NCBI RefSeq assembly: GCF_000717595.1
Contig: NZ_JNZO01000027.1
Coordinates: 124,001-188,000, forward strand
Direction of reading: 5' to 3'
Origin: Streptomyces flavochromogenes
GTDB lineage: Bacteria > Actinomycetota > Actinomycetes > Streptomycetales > Streptomycetaceae
Length of the DNA: 64,000 nucleotides
The notes under the pieces: model-generated
What the model was told of the DNA's origin: nothing
Database searches by the model: none
The model's input: only the letters and a program-made list of their open reading frames with translations
Position numbers and translations under genes: made by a program
In this document: positions 34,428-42,981 of the stretch, one piece after another
Layout: each line of letters begins with the position of its first letter
Numbering within the stretch: position 1 is the first letter of the stretch

Positions 34428-34640
34428 GGCAGCCCTCCCGCAGCGCGAGCCGGTACGGGCCCGGGCGGGCTCGACGGTGTCGGCCGCGATGTACTCCTGA
34501 ACAGCGCTCTCCGGGATGCGCACGTGAGTGCCGACCTTCACGTACCGGGTGCGCCGCTCGGCGACGAGGCGCCGGGGGAACCGCTCGGTGGTGCCGAGCA
34601 GTTCGGCGACCTGGACGACGGACAGGTACCGATCACTCAT
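34425..34640 (-). CDS. xis: Excisionase (Xis), small HTH protein
   Basis: The 71-residue protein starts MSDRYLSVVQVAELLGTTER and continues RYVKVGTHVRIPESAVQEYI, the winged helix of MerR/Xis-type excisionases (DNA-binding helix-turn-helix of the HTH_17 kind). In pSAM2-like elements Xis directs excision by Int. Its start overlaps the end of rep by 8 bases and its stop overlaps the int start, the normal element order. It is the only intact gene of the module. Without Int it cannot act alone. Confidence 0.88.
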   Translation of the reverse strand: MSDRYLSVVQVAELLGTTERFPRRLVAERRTRYVKVGTHVRIPESAVQEYIAADTVEPARARTGSRCGRAA

Positions 34641-34905
34641 CTCGTTCCCCCATGGGTTCTTCGCGGGCGATCTCGCGGTTCTGCCGGATGTCGCGGTGGA
34701 TGTTGGCGGCGAGCCGGCCTCACCGGGGGTCGCGCCGTGGCCGGCGTAGGCCCAGTGCGCGACGACGAGGAGGGTGGCTTCCGGGTGTTCGTCGGGGCCG
34801 GGCAGGCCGAGGGCGGTGCGTCACTGGTGGGCGCGGTAGTCGGCGCGGACCTGGCGTAAGGCGCCGAGGTCCTGTCCCAGACCCGGGTGCAAAGCAGGCG
34901 TCTCA
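34633..34905 (-). pseudogene. RepSA-type replication initiator, C-terminal fragment
   Basis: Only the C-terminal about 90 residues can be read: GLGQDLGALRQVRADYRAHQ, then an in-frame TGA, then RTALGLPGPDEHPEATLLVV, AHWAYAGHGATPGEA. After a one-base frameshift it ends LAANIHRDIRQNREIAREEP-MGERDE. This is the tail of AICE replication initiators (RepSA family). The rest of rep and any transfer genes are gone; unrelated sequence starts near 34906. Confidence 0.78.
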
Positions 34906-34995
34906 GCTCTCGGCGGGGGCGGCGGGCTGGTCTGCCTGCCGGGAATGGGATTCCCATCAACGAAGTTGGTGGGGAGGAGCCGATATTGGAGGGCC

Positions 34996-36006
34996 ATGCG
35001 AGCGATTCAGGTGTACGAAGTGGGCGGTCCCGAGGTGCTGCGGGAGGCCGAGGTGGACCAGCCGCGGCCGGGTCCGGGCGAGGCGATCGTGGAGGTCGCC
35101 GCATCCGGGGTCAACTTCCTCGACGTCTACCACCGCGAAGGCCGGTACAGCCTCCCGCTGCCCTTCACCCCGGGCGCTGAGGGCGCCGGCACGGTCGTCG
35201 AAGTCGGACCCGGCGTCGCTGACGTCGCAGTCGGGGACCGGGTCGGTTGGGTGGAGATTCCCGGCACGTATGCCGAGCGGGCCGTCGTGGACTCCTCCCG
35301 GCTGGTGCCGCTGCCCGACGATATCGGCTTCGAGACAGCCGCCGCCGTGCTCCTCCAAGGCATGACCGCGCACTATCTCGTCAAGGACACCTACCCGGTT
35401 CAGGGGGGCGACACGGTGCTCGTGCATGCGGCTGCGGGGGGCATGGGGCTGCTTTTGACCCAGCTCATCACCCATCTCGGCGGCAGGGTGATCGGCACGA
35501 CGTCGACCACGGCGAAGGCCGAGCTGGCGAAGCGTGCCGGGGCCGCCGAGGTGATCCTCTCCTCCGCAGTCGACGATCTCGCAGCCGAGGTGAGGCGGCT
35601 CAACGGCGGTCAGGGACTGCCGGTCGTCTTCGACGGCGTCGGCGCGCACACCTTCGATGCGAGCCTCGCAAGCCTGCGAACCCGCGGCCATCTCGTGCTC
35701 TTCGGCGCGGCAAGTGGTGCCGTGCCTCCGTTTGATCCGATTCGGCTCGCCCACGGCGGTTCGCTGACCCTGATCCGGCCCAGCCTCGGGCACTTCATCG
35801 CCGATCGGTCCGAACTGCTCCGACGGGCCGCCGACGTGTTCGAGTGGGTGCGCTCCAAGGCGCTTGAGGTCACCGTAACGGGCCGCTACGCATTGTCCGA
35901 GGCCGCCCAGGCCCACAGCGATCTGGAGGCTCGGCGTACCACCGGCAAGCTGCTCGTCATACCCGATGCGGCCGCCCTTGCACACCGTGAGGAGACGCAG
36001 AGCTGA
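34996..36006 (+). CDS. NADPH:quinone oxidoreductase (zeta-crystallin type)
   Basis: The 336-residue MDR-family enzyme starts at ATG 34996 (GGAGGG upstream): MRAIQVYEVGGPEVLREAEV. Motifs: VNFLDVYHREGRYSLPLPFT, PGAEGAGTVVEVGPGVADV and the NADPH fold VLVHAAAGGMGLLLTQL, which is the quinone oxidoreductase form of GxxGxxG. No zinc-binding Cys are seen. It reduces quinones or enones with NADPH and protects from oxidative stress. It is the first cargo gene of the island, right after the rep remnant. Confidence 0.92.
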   Translation: MRAIQVYEVGGPEVLREAEVDQPRPGPGEAIVEVAASGVNFLDVYHREGRYSLPLPFTPGAEGAGTVVEVGPGVADVAVGDRVGWVEIPGTYAERAVVDSSRLVPLPDDIGFETAAAVLLQGMTAHYLVKDTYPVQGGDTVLVHAAAGGMGLLLTQLITHLGGRVIGTTSTTAKAELAKRAGAAEVILSSAVDDLAAEVRRLNGGQGLPVVFDGVGAHTFDASLASLRTRGHLVLFGAASGAVPPFDPIRLAHGGSLTLIRPSLGHFIADRSELLRRAADVFEWVRSKALEVTVTGRYALSEAAQAHSDLEARRTTGKLLVIPDAAALAHREETQS

Positions 36007-36015
36007 TCGCGGGTG

Positions 36016-36050
36016 ACGAGGTCGGCGACCTGGGGCTTCGTCGTTGTCCT
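36016..36050 (+). other. Terminator-like tail resembling the tRNA-Gly flank
   Basis: GAGGTC-GGC-GACCT followed by GGGGCTTCGTCGTTGTCC copies the pattern of the tRNA-Gly terminators at 33707 and 45041. The 18-base tail is exactly repeated at 47624-47641. It may be a scar of an older integration. Confidence 0.4.
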
Positions 36051-36263
36051 GACGCCGGTACCGCTGAGCCCCGAAGGCCCAGGAGCGCCGCGAGCAGGCA
36101 GCGCGTGCTCGGGCCGACTTCGACGGCACTCGTGTGGCGCGCCCTGCCGTCGAGGCGCATTCTGGTGGCGAGACCGCCGGTAACGGGCCTGGCTCCCGTG
36201 CCCGCCGGGCAGCGGCGTAAAGGCGTTGCGCAGCCCGTCCGTCGCCCTGCGGAAGGGGGCGGG

Positions 36264-37460
36264 ATGACAGTCGGATCGCCCGATCCTGATCGCTCGGAGA
36301 GCTTCGGAGAGGGGTTGCTGGGCGGGCTCCTGGACCGGGCCCATGAGCTGCCACCACATCTGGTCGGGCCGGTGCTCGCCGACACGGTGGCGCGGCTGGG
36401 CGGACGGGATCCTCAGATCCTGCTCCAGGACTACGGGCAGCAGCGGCTGGTCCCCCTGCCGGGCGAAGGGCTGGCGGGCGGGGACGCGCAGGTCATCGAC
36501 GGCTCCGAGGCCGGCCGGTGTTTCCTCACCTCGCGCCCGGTCGAAATCGTGCTGGCCGGCGGCGTACGGGTCCTGCTGCCGTTGCTGGACGGGGGCGACC
36601 AGTCGGGCGTTCTGGCCGTCACGCTGAACGCCGTCGATGACGACGACCGCCGCCTGCTGCGCAGGATCGCCGGGCTGATCGCCGACATGATGCAGACCAA
36701 GAACGGCTACACCGACCTCTTCTTCCGCACCCGTCGCAGCGAACCGATGAGCGTCGCCGCCGAGATCCAGTGGTCGCTGCTGCCGCCCCTGTCGATGGTG
36801 ACGCCGCGCGTCACCGTCGCCGGCGTCCTGGAGCCGGCTTACGACGTGGCGGGCGACAGCTTCGACTACGCACTGAACGGGGACACCTTCCACCTCGCCA
36901 TGATCGACGCCATGGGTCACGGTCTGGACGCGGCCACGATGGCCACCGTGGCCATCGGCGCGTACCGGCACGCCCGCCGGATCAGCATCGAGCTGTCCGA
37001 GATCTACCTCTTCATGGACCGGGCCGTGGCCGAGCAGTTCGCACCCGACCACTTCGTGACCGCGCAGATGATGCGGCTGGACACGAACACCGGCCGCCTC
37101 CAGTGGGTCAACGCCGGGCACCCCGCCCCCCTTCTGATCCGCAGCCACCACGTCGTAGGCCGCCTGGACAGTCCCACGACCCTGCCCGTCGGCTTCGGAG
37201 GAGCACAGCCGCAGATCAGCGAAGTGATGCTCGACGCGGGGGATCGCGTCCTCTGCTTCACCGACGGGTTGATCGAGGAACACGAGAGCGGACAGGAGGA
37301 GTTCGGCGAGGACCAGCTGATCGACTGGGTGAACCGACTGGAGCGGGCGGACCGAGAGGTCCGCGCGGTGGTACGGGACCTCTCCCAGACCCTCAAGCGG
37401 GCACGGGGCAACGCCACTTCGGACGACGCCACGCTGGTCCTGGTCGAGTGGCGCGGGTGA
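36264..37460 (+). CDS. PP2C/SpoIIE-type serine/threonine phosphatase
   Basis: The 398-residue protein starts at ATG 36264 (GGAAGGGGG upstream). An N-terminal GAF-like sensor (about 20-160) precedes the RsbU/SpoIIE phosphatase domain: MSVAAEIQWSLLPPL, DVAGDSFDYAL (metal Asp), MIDAMGHGLDAATMATVAI, QWVNAGHPAPLLI, VLCFTDGLIEEHES and SDDATLVLVEW. Such enzymes dephosphorylate anti-sigma antagonist proteins in SigB-like stress switches. No anti-sigma or antagonist gene is next to it, so its partner is elsewhere. Second cargo gene. Confidence 0.9.
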   Translation: MTVGSPDPDRSESFGEGLLGGLLDRAHELPPHLVGPVLADTVARLGGRDPQILLQDYGQQRLVPLPGEGLAGGDAQVIDGSEAGRCFLTSRPVEIVLAGGVRVLLPLLDGGDQSGVLAVTLNAVDDDDRRLLRRIAGLIADMMQTKNGYTDLFFRTRRSEPMSVAAEIQWSLLPPLSMVTPRVTVAGVLEPAYDVAGDSFDYALNGDTFHLAMIDAMGHGLDAATMATVAIGAYRHARRISIELSEIYLFMDRAVAEQFAPDHFVTAQMMRLDTNTGRLQWVNAGHPAPLLIRSHHVVGRLDSPTTLPVGFGGAQPQISEVMLDAGDRVLCFTDGLIEEHESGQEEFGEDQLIDWVNRLERADREVRAVVRDLSQTLKRARGNATSDDATLVLVEWRG

Positions 37461-37870
37461 CGGAGGGGCGTGCCGTGAAGCGGCTCGGCGGCCTGGGTGA
37501 CGTTACCGGCGCCGACCGCACGGGCCCAGGCGCCCCGTGCCGCGTCGGGTGTCATGGCAGGGGGCACCACCAGGAGGGCGAAGTGGTCGTTGTCGCCACG
37601 GGTGATGAGCCGCCGATGCCTGATGGCCGGCGGGACACCGGCGTGGTCACACCGCGCACCTCCGCGGGCCCGCGGTCATGCCCGCGGCCTTCGGCCGGGC
37701 GGCGCGCCCGGTGGGAAATGACCTGGTCAGAGTGGCTCGTCCGACCGCTGGGCGGAGTACGCTGAAAGTACCGGGAGTAACTCGAACACCCGCTCCCACG
37801 CGGACGTCGTTTCCGGCGATCAAGACACTGGGCCGCCCTGCAGGGGCGGCCCGGAGACGGGTCCGCGATC
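37461..37870. other. 410-bp gap: 5' region of the DUF5994 gene, no supported gene
   Basis: GC is lower near 37700-37800 (TACGCTGAAAGTACCGGGAG), the likely promoter area. A hairpin GGGCCGCCC-TGCAG-GGGCGGCCC at 37830-37852 sits in the leader of the next gene. The minus strand at about 37480-37620 has a protein-like stretch (GDNDHFALLVVPPAMTPDAA) with no start or family, possibly a gene remnant. Confidence 0.5.
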
Positions 37871-38425
37871 ATGACCACCACCGTCGCACCCCTGCTTTCG
37901 GCGCGCCTTTCGCTGACGCCGAAGACCACCCTCGCCGGCCTCCTGGACGGTGCCTGGTGGCCTCGTTCGCATGACCTGGCCGTCGAACTTCCGCCTCTGG
38001 TCGACGCGCTGGAGGAGCACTTCGGACGCATCACGCGCGTCGCGGTGAACCCCACCCGCTGGCCCGTCGTCCCGCACAAGGTCGCCGTCACCGGGCACAC
38101 CGTGCACGTCGGCTGGTTCACCGAACAGGATCCCGACAAGATGATCCTGCTCTCCTACACCGTCGGCCGCTGCGATCTCCTGGTGATCCCGCCCGAGACC
38201 GAACCCGCCGCAGCCGCCCGGCTCATGACCGCCGCCGCCCTCCCCGGCAGCGTCCTGGCCGCCGGCGCCCTGATGTCGGACGAGGCCGCGACCGGCCGCC
38301 GCCTGCGGGACGCCCGAAGCAGTGAGGACGCCTGGGACACCGACGGCGGGGCCGCCCCGGCGCCGCTGCGACACCCGCTCATCGGCGCGCGGATGATCCC
38401 CATGCCGAGGCACCTGCGGAGGTGA
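37871..38425 (+). CDS. DUF5994 family protein
   Basis: The 184-residue protein has the DUF5994 pattern: LSARLSLTPKTTLAGLLDGA, WWPRSHDLAVELPPLVDALE, ITRVAVNPTRWP and VHVGWFTEQDPDKMILLSYT. This actinobacterial family has no known function. Members are often multicopy in streptomycetes, beside stress or SigB-like genes, which fits the upstream PP2C phosphatase. The start ATG 37871 follows a hairpin leader. The next small membrane-protein gene starts 4 bases after its stop, so they are cotranscribed. Confidence 0.85.
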   Translation: MTTTVAPLLSARLSLTPKTTLAGLLDGAWWPRSHDLAVELPPLVDALEEHFGRITRVAVNPTRWPVVPHKVAVTGHTVHVGWFTEQDPDKMILLSYTVGRCDLLVIPPETEPAAAARLMTAAALPGSVLAAGALMSDEAATGRRLRDARSSEDAWDTDGGAAPAPLRHPLIGARMIPMPRHLRR

Positions 38426-38429
38426 CCCC

Positions 38430-38639
38430 ATGGAAACCCTGATCACGATCGCCGTCATCGCCCTGCTGATCGCGCTCGGCACACGCCTCATCCACCGGCT
38501 CAACGCCCAGCACGACGAACGCATCGCAGCCCATCACTTCGGCGAACCCTTCCCGGCCATTCGCCGGCCGCCCGGCCACAGCCACCCCACGCCGACGGAA
38601 CAGGCCGCCCGCCGCAAGGTGACGGGCACCTGGCCCTGA
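38430..38639 (+). CDS. Small membrane protein
   Basis: The 69-residue product starts METLITIAVIALLIALGTRL, a single N-terminal membrane helix, followed by a basic, His-rich and Pro-rich tail (HRLNAQHDERIAAHHFGEPF, PPGHSHPTPTEQ). It lies 4 bases after the DUF5994 gene with GGAGGTGACC as ribosome site at that gene's end. No family is recognised; the tight linkage suggests a shared role with DUF5994. Confidence 0.75.
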   Translation: METLITIAVIALLIALGTRLIHRLNAQHDERIAAHHFGEPFPAIRRPPGHSHPTPTEQAARRKVTGTWP

Positions 38640-38744
38640 CCACCCCGGACCATTCCTCCGACCGAAGGCCGCGGGTGGGGCACCCGACACCCGGGACAAC
38701 CCACCCGCCGGCCTCTCGCCCGCCCTCCGAAGGGACCACGCGCC

Positions 38745-39011
38745 TTGTACTCCACCGACGCCGCGACCCTCCCGTCGACCGGACACGCCGAGATCCGTAT
38801 CGTCGCCGCCACCCCCGAAGCCGCCCGCGCGGTCGCCCAAGTGATCCGATGCTCCTTCGCCGGCGCGGAACAGCGCAGCTATCCCCTGCCCGGAGGCGGC
38901 ACACGGCTCCACCTCACCGTCGACACCGGATCCGCCGCGGAAGCCGCCCTCTCCTGGCTCGCCACCAGCAGACCGTCCTCTCGGACCGGCACCCACGTCG
39001 ACGAGGTGTGA
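38745..39011 (+). CDS. Hypothetical protein, 88 residues
   Basis: It starts at TTG 38745 with GAAGGGA upstream: MYSTDAATLPSTGHAEIRIV. The alternation HAEIRIVAATPEAARAVAQV and GGTRLHLTVDTGSAAEAALS predicts a small ferredoxin-like alpha/beta fold. No catalytic residue is seen. It continues the DUF5994 gene strand. Function unknown. Confidence 0.65.
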   Translation: MYSTDAATLPSTGHAEIRIVAATPEAARAVAQVIRCSFAGAEQRSYPLPGGGTRLHLTVDTGSAAEAALSWLATSRPSSRTGTHVDEV

Positions 39012-39053
39012 GGAGCGTCGGCCGTTCCTCACCCGCCGGGAAAGACACCGGTC

Positions 39054-39321
39054 ATGGCGACACTCCGCGAGCGACTACCGCGACCGGGTCCTGACCGCCC
39101 TCTACGAAGCCACCGAAGGCAACCGTCTCCTCGGAGTCCCGGGGCGGAAGCCGCGCTACGACCTCCGCATCCCGGAGGACGACCTGGCCGCAGCCTGCAC
39201 CTGTCTCGCCGGCGAGGACCTGATCGTCGTCGACCGGGAACCGGGCAACACCCCCGCGACGGTCTCCCTGACACACCAGGGAATCCGGCGTACGGAGGCC
39301 GAGGAGGAAGAACGCGGCTGA
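39054..39321 (+). pseudogene. Small protein gene with a 5' frameshift
   Basis: A convincing coding frame reads SDYRDRVLTALYEATEGNRL, then GRKPRYDLRIPEDDLAAACT and DREPGNTPATVSLTHQGIRR, and stops at 39321. It has no start codon in frame. An ATG at 39054 with a good position is one frame off (MATLRERLPR). A one- or two-base indel near 39060-39075 would join them into an 88-residue winged-helix-like protein. Either the gene is broken or the base call is wrong. Confidence 0.55.
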
Positions 39322-39496
39322 GCCGGACTGCCCACGGGCCTGCTCTCCCTCGCGGCCTGGCCTGTCCAGCCCGTAGTCGTATGATTGAAGTGGATCGAGC
39401 ACTCTCACGTGCGACGATCCGGAAGGGCGGCCTCGGCGGAGTGAATGCGCTGGGGCCGTTGTGACGACCGCAGCCACGAGGCCCGCGCACGCGACG

Positions 39497-40345
39497 TCAT
39501 GTCGCTGCCCGGTGCTGGTGGCCCACCTCGCGCGCGAGATCCAGCCCGAGGACGCGGTCGAGGAAGGCGAACGTCTCGAACTTGGCACCGGCCGGTACGT
39601 CGCCGCGCGTCGCCACGGTGGCCAGCAGGTCCAGGACAGCGGGGACGCCGAGATCATCGGCGAGCACCGCATGGGCGTGCCGCAGCACATCGGCGGGGAT
39701 CGGCCCGGACGGCTCCTGTGCCCAGTCGGCTACCAGCTGCCGCCAGTCCCTCAACGTCCGCCGGGCTTCGTCGAACGCGGTACCGGTGACCGTGACCGGC
39801 ACGCGGTGGGCATGGCCGAGCATCAGCATCCGCACAGCCAGAGGATCGGTCCCCTCGGGGACGACGGCGTCCAGGAACCCCGGGGCCAGGAGGTGAACCC
39901 GGTCCGGGACGCCGCTCTCCGGGGATGCCGGGCCGACCTGGCCCACATCGACGAGGACCCCGCCGACCCCTTCCTGTGCCGCGGTTCCGCACGCGTGGAC
40001 GTGAACGTCCGCAGCGGCGCAGAGCGTCCCGTTCGGATGGTGAACACCGACGGTGTGGGGCGGATGGACGCCAAGAGCGGACAGGGCGCGATCAAGCGCC
40101 TCGGCCTGCTCGGGCGGCAGGTCCGGCACGGTACGGAACGTACGGGACTGCAGGCCGTGCAACTCCGCCGTGCGCGCCAGTACGTCACCGACCAGGAGCG
40201 CCCGCAGGTCCCCCAGGACGAACCCGACGTCGTCCGCCGGCAGGTGGACGCAGATGCTCAGCAGATGACGGCGTACGGAGGGAATCTCCACGAGGTGGCC
40301 GGTACGGGTGTCGACGATACGCAGCATGATGCGGAGGCTAGCCAT
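39497..40345 (-). CDS. Cysteinyl-tRNA synthetase-derived protein without catalytic motifs
   Basis: The 282-residue protein follows CysRS from end to end in shortened form. The N-terminus MLRIVDTRTGHLVEIPSVRR matches the CysRS start. SICVHLPADDVGFVLGDLRALLVGDVLA replaces the zinc Cys/HIGH region, and the C-terminus (FDEARRTLRDWRQLVADW, VLADDLGVPAVLDLLATV, FLDRVLGLDL) matches the anticodon-side DALR domain. HIGH reads VLGD and KMSKS is absent, so charging tRNA is not expected. Start uncertain: ATG 40345 or 40327, neither with a ribosome site. Confidence 0.65.
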   Translation of the reverse strand: MASLRIMLRIVDTRTGHLVEIPSVRRHLLSICVHLPADDVGFVLGDLRALLVGDVLARTAELHGLQSRTFRTVPDLPPEQAEALDRALSALGVHPPHTVGVHHPNGTLCAAADVHVHACGTAAQEGVGGVLVDVGQVGPASPESGVPDRVHLLAPGFLDAVVPEGTDPLAVRMLMLGHAHRVPVTVTGTAFDEARRTLRDWRQLVADWAQEPSGPIPADVLRHAHAVLADDLGVPAVLDLLATVATRGDVPAGAKFETFAFLDRVLGLDLAREVGHQHRAAT

Positions 40346-40924
40346 GGAAGCCGCCGGCACCGGGGAGGACCTGACCGGGCGCCGGACATCGGCAGGCCAT
40401 CGGGCGGAAACGTGCCCCATTCGTGCCCTCAGCGGCGGACGACAGCGGTCGACAGGGGCGTGCCGGAGCCCTCGCCACAAGTCGCCGCTCAGATGCCTTC
40501 GGGAGCGGGGGGCTTGACGGCGACCTGTTGTCGCTCGCCCGCGGCCATGGCGACCGGGGCGAGGCAGGCCGGGCATCGTGCCCGGCGAGCCGACGGACCT
40601 CGGCACGAGTTCGCCGCACGGAACCCTCGTCCGGGCCGGACGCCGCAGCCGGTCGACCGCCCCGCCTCCCGAACGCCGCATTCGGAGGAATGAATACCTG
40701 TGTTCGCGAGCTGAGATTTTAACGGTCACCGCAGAGAGAGTTTTTGCCGGCGACACACAGGGGGAAATATTCGACGGCACACGGGCTGCGGTGACGTGCT
40801 ACTGTCGAATCAGTTGCAGTTTTGGTACCCAAAAACTTCAGGCGCCTCCCGTCGGCCCGCGTGCCGCATCGGAAGCGCTTTGTATTTCCGGTCATTTTCC
40901 GGGCAGGGCATCATCGCGGCGACA
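40346..40924. other. Gap holding the csp promoter and leader
   Basis: From about 40346 to 40700 no gene is supported. From 40740 the sequence matches the region before the second csp gene: ACAGGGGGAAAT, GTGCTACTGTCGA (TACTGT is a -10 candidate), ATCAGTTGCAGTT and ATCATCGCGGCGACACGGAG. The 5' leader would be about 170 bases. Confidence 0.55.
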
Positions 40925-40949
40925 CGGAGTCCGTACGGTACGGACTCCG
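40925..40949 (+). promoter_or_regulatory. Leader hairpin of island csp
   Basis: CGGAG-TCCGTAC-G-GTACGGA-CTCCG is a perfect 12-bp stem ending 11 bases before the AAGGAG ribosome site. The csp copy at 61453 has the same outer stem at the same distance but different inner arms that still pair, so the structure is kept. Confidence 0.75.
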
Positions 40950-40974
40950 TCGTACTGCCCCAAGGAGATATGAC

Positions 40975-41178
40975 ATGGCTACTGGCACCGTGAAGTGGTT
41001 CAACGCGGAAAAGGGTTTCGGCTTCATCGAGCAGGACGGTGGCGGCCCTGACGTGTTCGCCCACTTCTCGAACATCGCCGCCCAGGGCTTCCGCGAGCTC
41101 CAGGAGGGCCAGAAGGTCTCCTTCGACATCGCGCAGGGCCAGAAGGGCCCCACGGCCGAGAACATCGTTTCCGCCTGA
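40975..41178 (+). CDS. Cold-shock protein (CspA family), island copy
   Basis: The 67-residue RNA/ssDNA-binding OB-fold protein reads [20 protein letters not shown], with RNP1 KGFGFIEQ and RNP2 DVFAHFSNI intact. Csp proteins melt RNA structure during cold or growth changes. AAGGAG precedes the ATG. It differs from the copy at 61453 at only four positions (Ala/Ser, Phe/Tyr, Gln/Ser, Ser/Pro). A DEAD-box helicase follows 248 bases later, a natural partner in RNA remodelling. It has its own terminator. Confidence 0.95.
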   Translation: MATGTVKWFNAEKGFGFIEQDGGGPDVFAHFSNIAAQGFRELQEGQKVSFDIAQGQKGPTAENIVSA

Positions 41179-41196
41179 CGCTGACGCGTAATACGT

Positions 41197-41234
41197 AGCT
41201 GGGGCCCGCATCCCTCGGGGTGCGGGCCCCAGCT
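41197..41234 (+). terminator. Terminator after island csp
   Basis: AGCTGGGGCCCGCA pairs perfectly with TGCGGGCCCCAGCT (14 bp, 10-base loop). The second csp has a closely related hairpin at 61688-61726. Confidence 0.85.
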
Positions 41235-41426
41235 GCATGCATTTCGCAGGGCTTCCATATGCACCTGCATCTCTCGCATTTCTTTCGCCCGCCTGCGCCG
41301 ACAATTCCCTTGTCCTGAGCCGGGCCGCTTGCTTTCGCATCTCATTCGGCCCGTGCCTGTGATTCCCAACGCTGTTCATCCGCCGCCGGAATTCCTCGAT
41401 ACGCGCCGTATCAAGGAAGGTTCTGC

Positions 41427-42935
41427 ATGAACCCCACACGCACGAACGGCCGTTCCGCCCGCACCCGCCGCAACGGCGGCCACGCGTACGACCCCTCCGC
41501 CGGAGCCGGCCGCGGTCGACCCGGTTCGTCCACCGCGAGCCGATCGGGAGGCCCGAGCCGGTCGGGCGGATACGGCAGGCGCCCCGCCGCCGTGCAGGGG
41601 GAGTTCGCCCTGCCGAAGACGATCACTCCGGCGCTGCCCGCCGTCGAGACCTTCGCCGACCTGGCCCTGGACCGACGCCTCCTGGCCGCGCTCACCGCAC
41701 AGGGCGTGTCCGTCCCGTTCCCCATCCAGGGCGCGACCCTGCCGAACTCCCTGGCGGGCCGCGATGTCCTGGGCCGCGGCCGGACCGGCTCCGGCAAGAC
41801 CCTCGCCTTCGGCCTGGCCCTGCTGGCCCGCACCGCAGGACAGCTCGCCGAGCCCCGTCAGCCGCTGGCACTGATCCTCGTCCCCACCCGGGAACTCGCC
41901 CAGCAGGTCACCGACGCGCTCACGCCCTACGCCCGCGCCGTGCAGCTGCGCCTGGCCACCGTCGTCGGCGGAATGCCGATCGGTCGGCAGGCGAACGCTC
42001 TGCGAAGCGGCGCCGAAGTCGTCGTGGCCACCCCCGGCCGCCTCAAGGACCTCATCGACCGCGGCGACTGCCGGCTGAACCAGGTCTCGATCACCGTCCT
42101 CGACGAGGCCGACCAGATGGCCGACATGGGCTTCATGCCCCAGGTCACCGCGCTCCTCAACCAGGTCCGCCCCGAGGGCCAGCGCATGCTGTTCTCCGCG
42201 ACCCTGGACCGCAACGTCGACCTCCTGGTCCGCCGCTACCTCACCGACCCCGTCGTCCACTCCGTGGACCCCTCACAGGGCGCGGTCACCACGATGGAGC
42301 ACCACGTCCTGCACGTGCACGGCGCTGACAAGCAGCGGCTGACGACCGAGATCGCGGCGCGCGACGGCCGGGTGATCATGTTCCTGGACACCAAGCACGC
42401 CGTGGACCGCCTCACCGAGGACCTCCTCCACTGTGGTGTCCGGGCCGCCGCCCTGCACGGCGGGAAGTCGCAGCCGCAGCGCACCCGCACCCTCGCCCGG
42501 TTCAAGTCCGGGCATGTCACCGTCCTGGTCGCGACGAACGTCGCGGCGCGCGGCATCCACGTCGACAACCTCGACCTCGTCGTCAACGTGGACCCGCCGA
42601 CCGACCACAAGGACTACCTCCACCGCGGCGGCCGGACCGCCCGGGCCGGCGAGTCCGGCAGCGTCGTCACCCTCGTCACCGCCAACCAGCGCCGCGACAT
42701 GACTCGCCTCATGGCGGCCGCCGGCATCGTGCCCGAGACCACCCAGGTCCGCTCCGGCGAGGAGGCGCTGCACCGGATCACGGGCGCGCGGACCCCTTCC
42801 GGCATCCCCGTGACGATCACCGCGCCGCCGGCCGAGCAGCGCAAACGCGGCTCGGCCTCCCGCGGTCGGCGCGGGCCCGCCTCGGCCGCGAGGCGCGCCG
42901 GCGGACGGCGTTCCGCCGGCGACGTGGCGGCCTGA
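41427..42935 (+). CDS. DEAD-box RNA helicase
   Basis: The 502-residue protein has a Gly/Arg/Ser-rich N-terminal extension (1-55). The core follows: Q-motif region FPIQGATLP, Walker A GRGRTGSGKT, PTRELAQQV, TPGRLKDL, VLDEADQM (DEAD), FSAT, VATNVAARGIHVDNL and HRGGRTARAG. The C-terminus is again basic (RKRGSASRGRRGPASAARRA), good for RNA binding. These helicases open RNA in ribosome assembly and cold adaptation. Gene order csp-helicase-CBS-MRC suggests one cold-adaptation set in the island. Confidence 0.95.
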   Translation: MNPTRTNGRSARTRRNGGHAYDPSAGAGRGRPGSSTASRSGGPSRSGGYGRRPAAVQGEFALPKTITPALPAVETFADLALDRRLLAALTAQGVSVPFPIQGATLPNSLAGRDVLGRGRTGSGKTLAFGLALLARTAGQLAEPRQPLALILVPTRELAQQVTDALTPYARAVQLRLATVVGGMPIGRQANALRSGAEVVVATPGRLKDLIDRGDCRLNQVSITVLDEADQMADMGFMPQVTALLNQVRPEGQRMLFSATLDRNVDLLVRRYLTDPVVHSVDPSQGAVTTMEHHVLHVHGADKQRLTTEIAARDGRVIMFLDTKHAVDRLTEDLLHCGVRAAALHGGKSQPQRTRTLARFKSGHVTVLVATNVAARGIHVDNLDLVVNVDPPTDHKDYLHRGGRTARAGESGSVVTLVTANQRRDMTRLMAAAGIVPETTQVRSGEEALHRITGARTPSGIPVTITAPPAEQRKRGSASRGRRGPASAARRAGGRRSAGDVAA

Positions 42936-42981
42936 GCCGTACGTGATCCGGAAGCCGACCCATCTCCGCAGGAGGCACGTT

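Noticed and set aside
34960..36357. Minus-strand frame opposite the quinone oxidoreductase
   Set aside because: Shadow frame of the NADPH:quinone oxidoreductase gene, with no ribosome site.
37480..37620. Minus-strand gene with GDNDHFALLVVPPAMTPDAA
   Set aside because: No ribosome site, start or family; it runs on into the antisense of the PP2C gene. It may be a remnant but cannot be supported as a gene.
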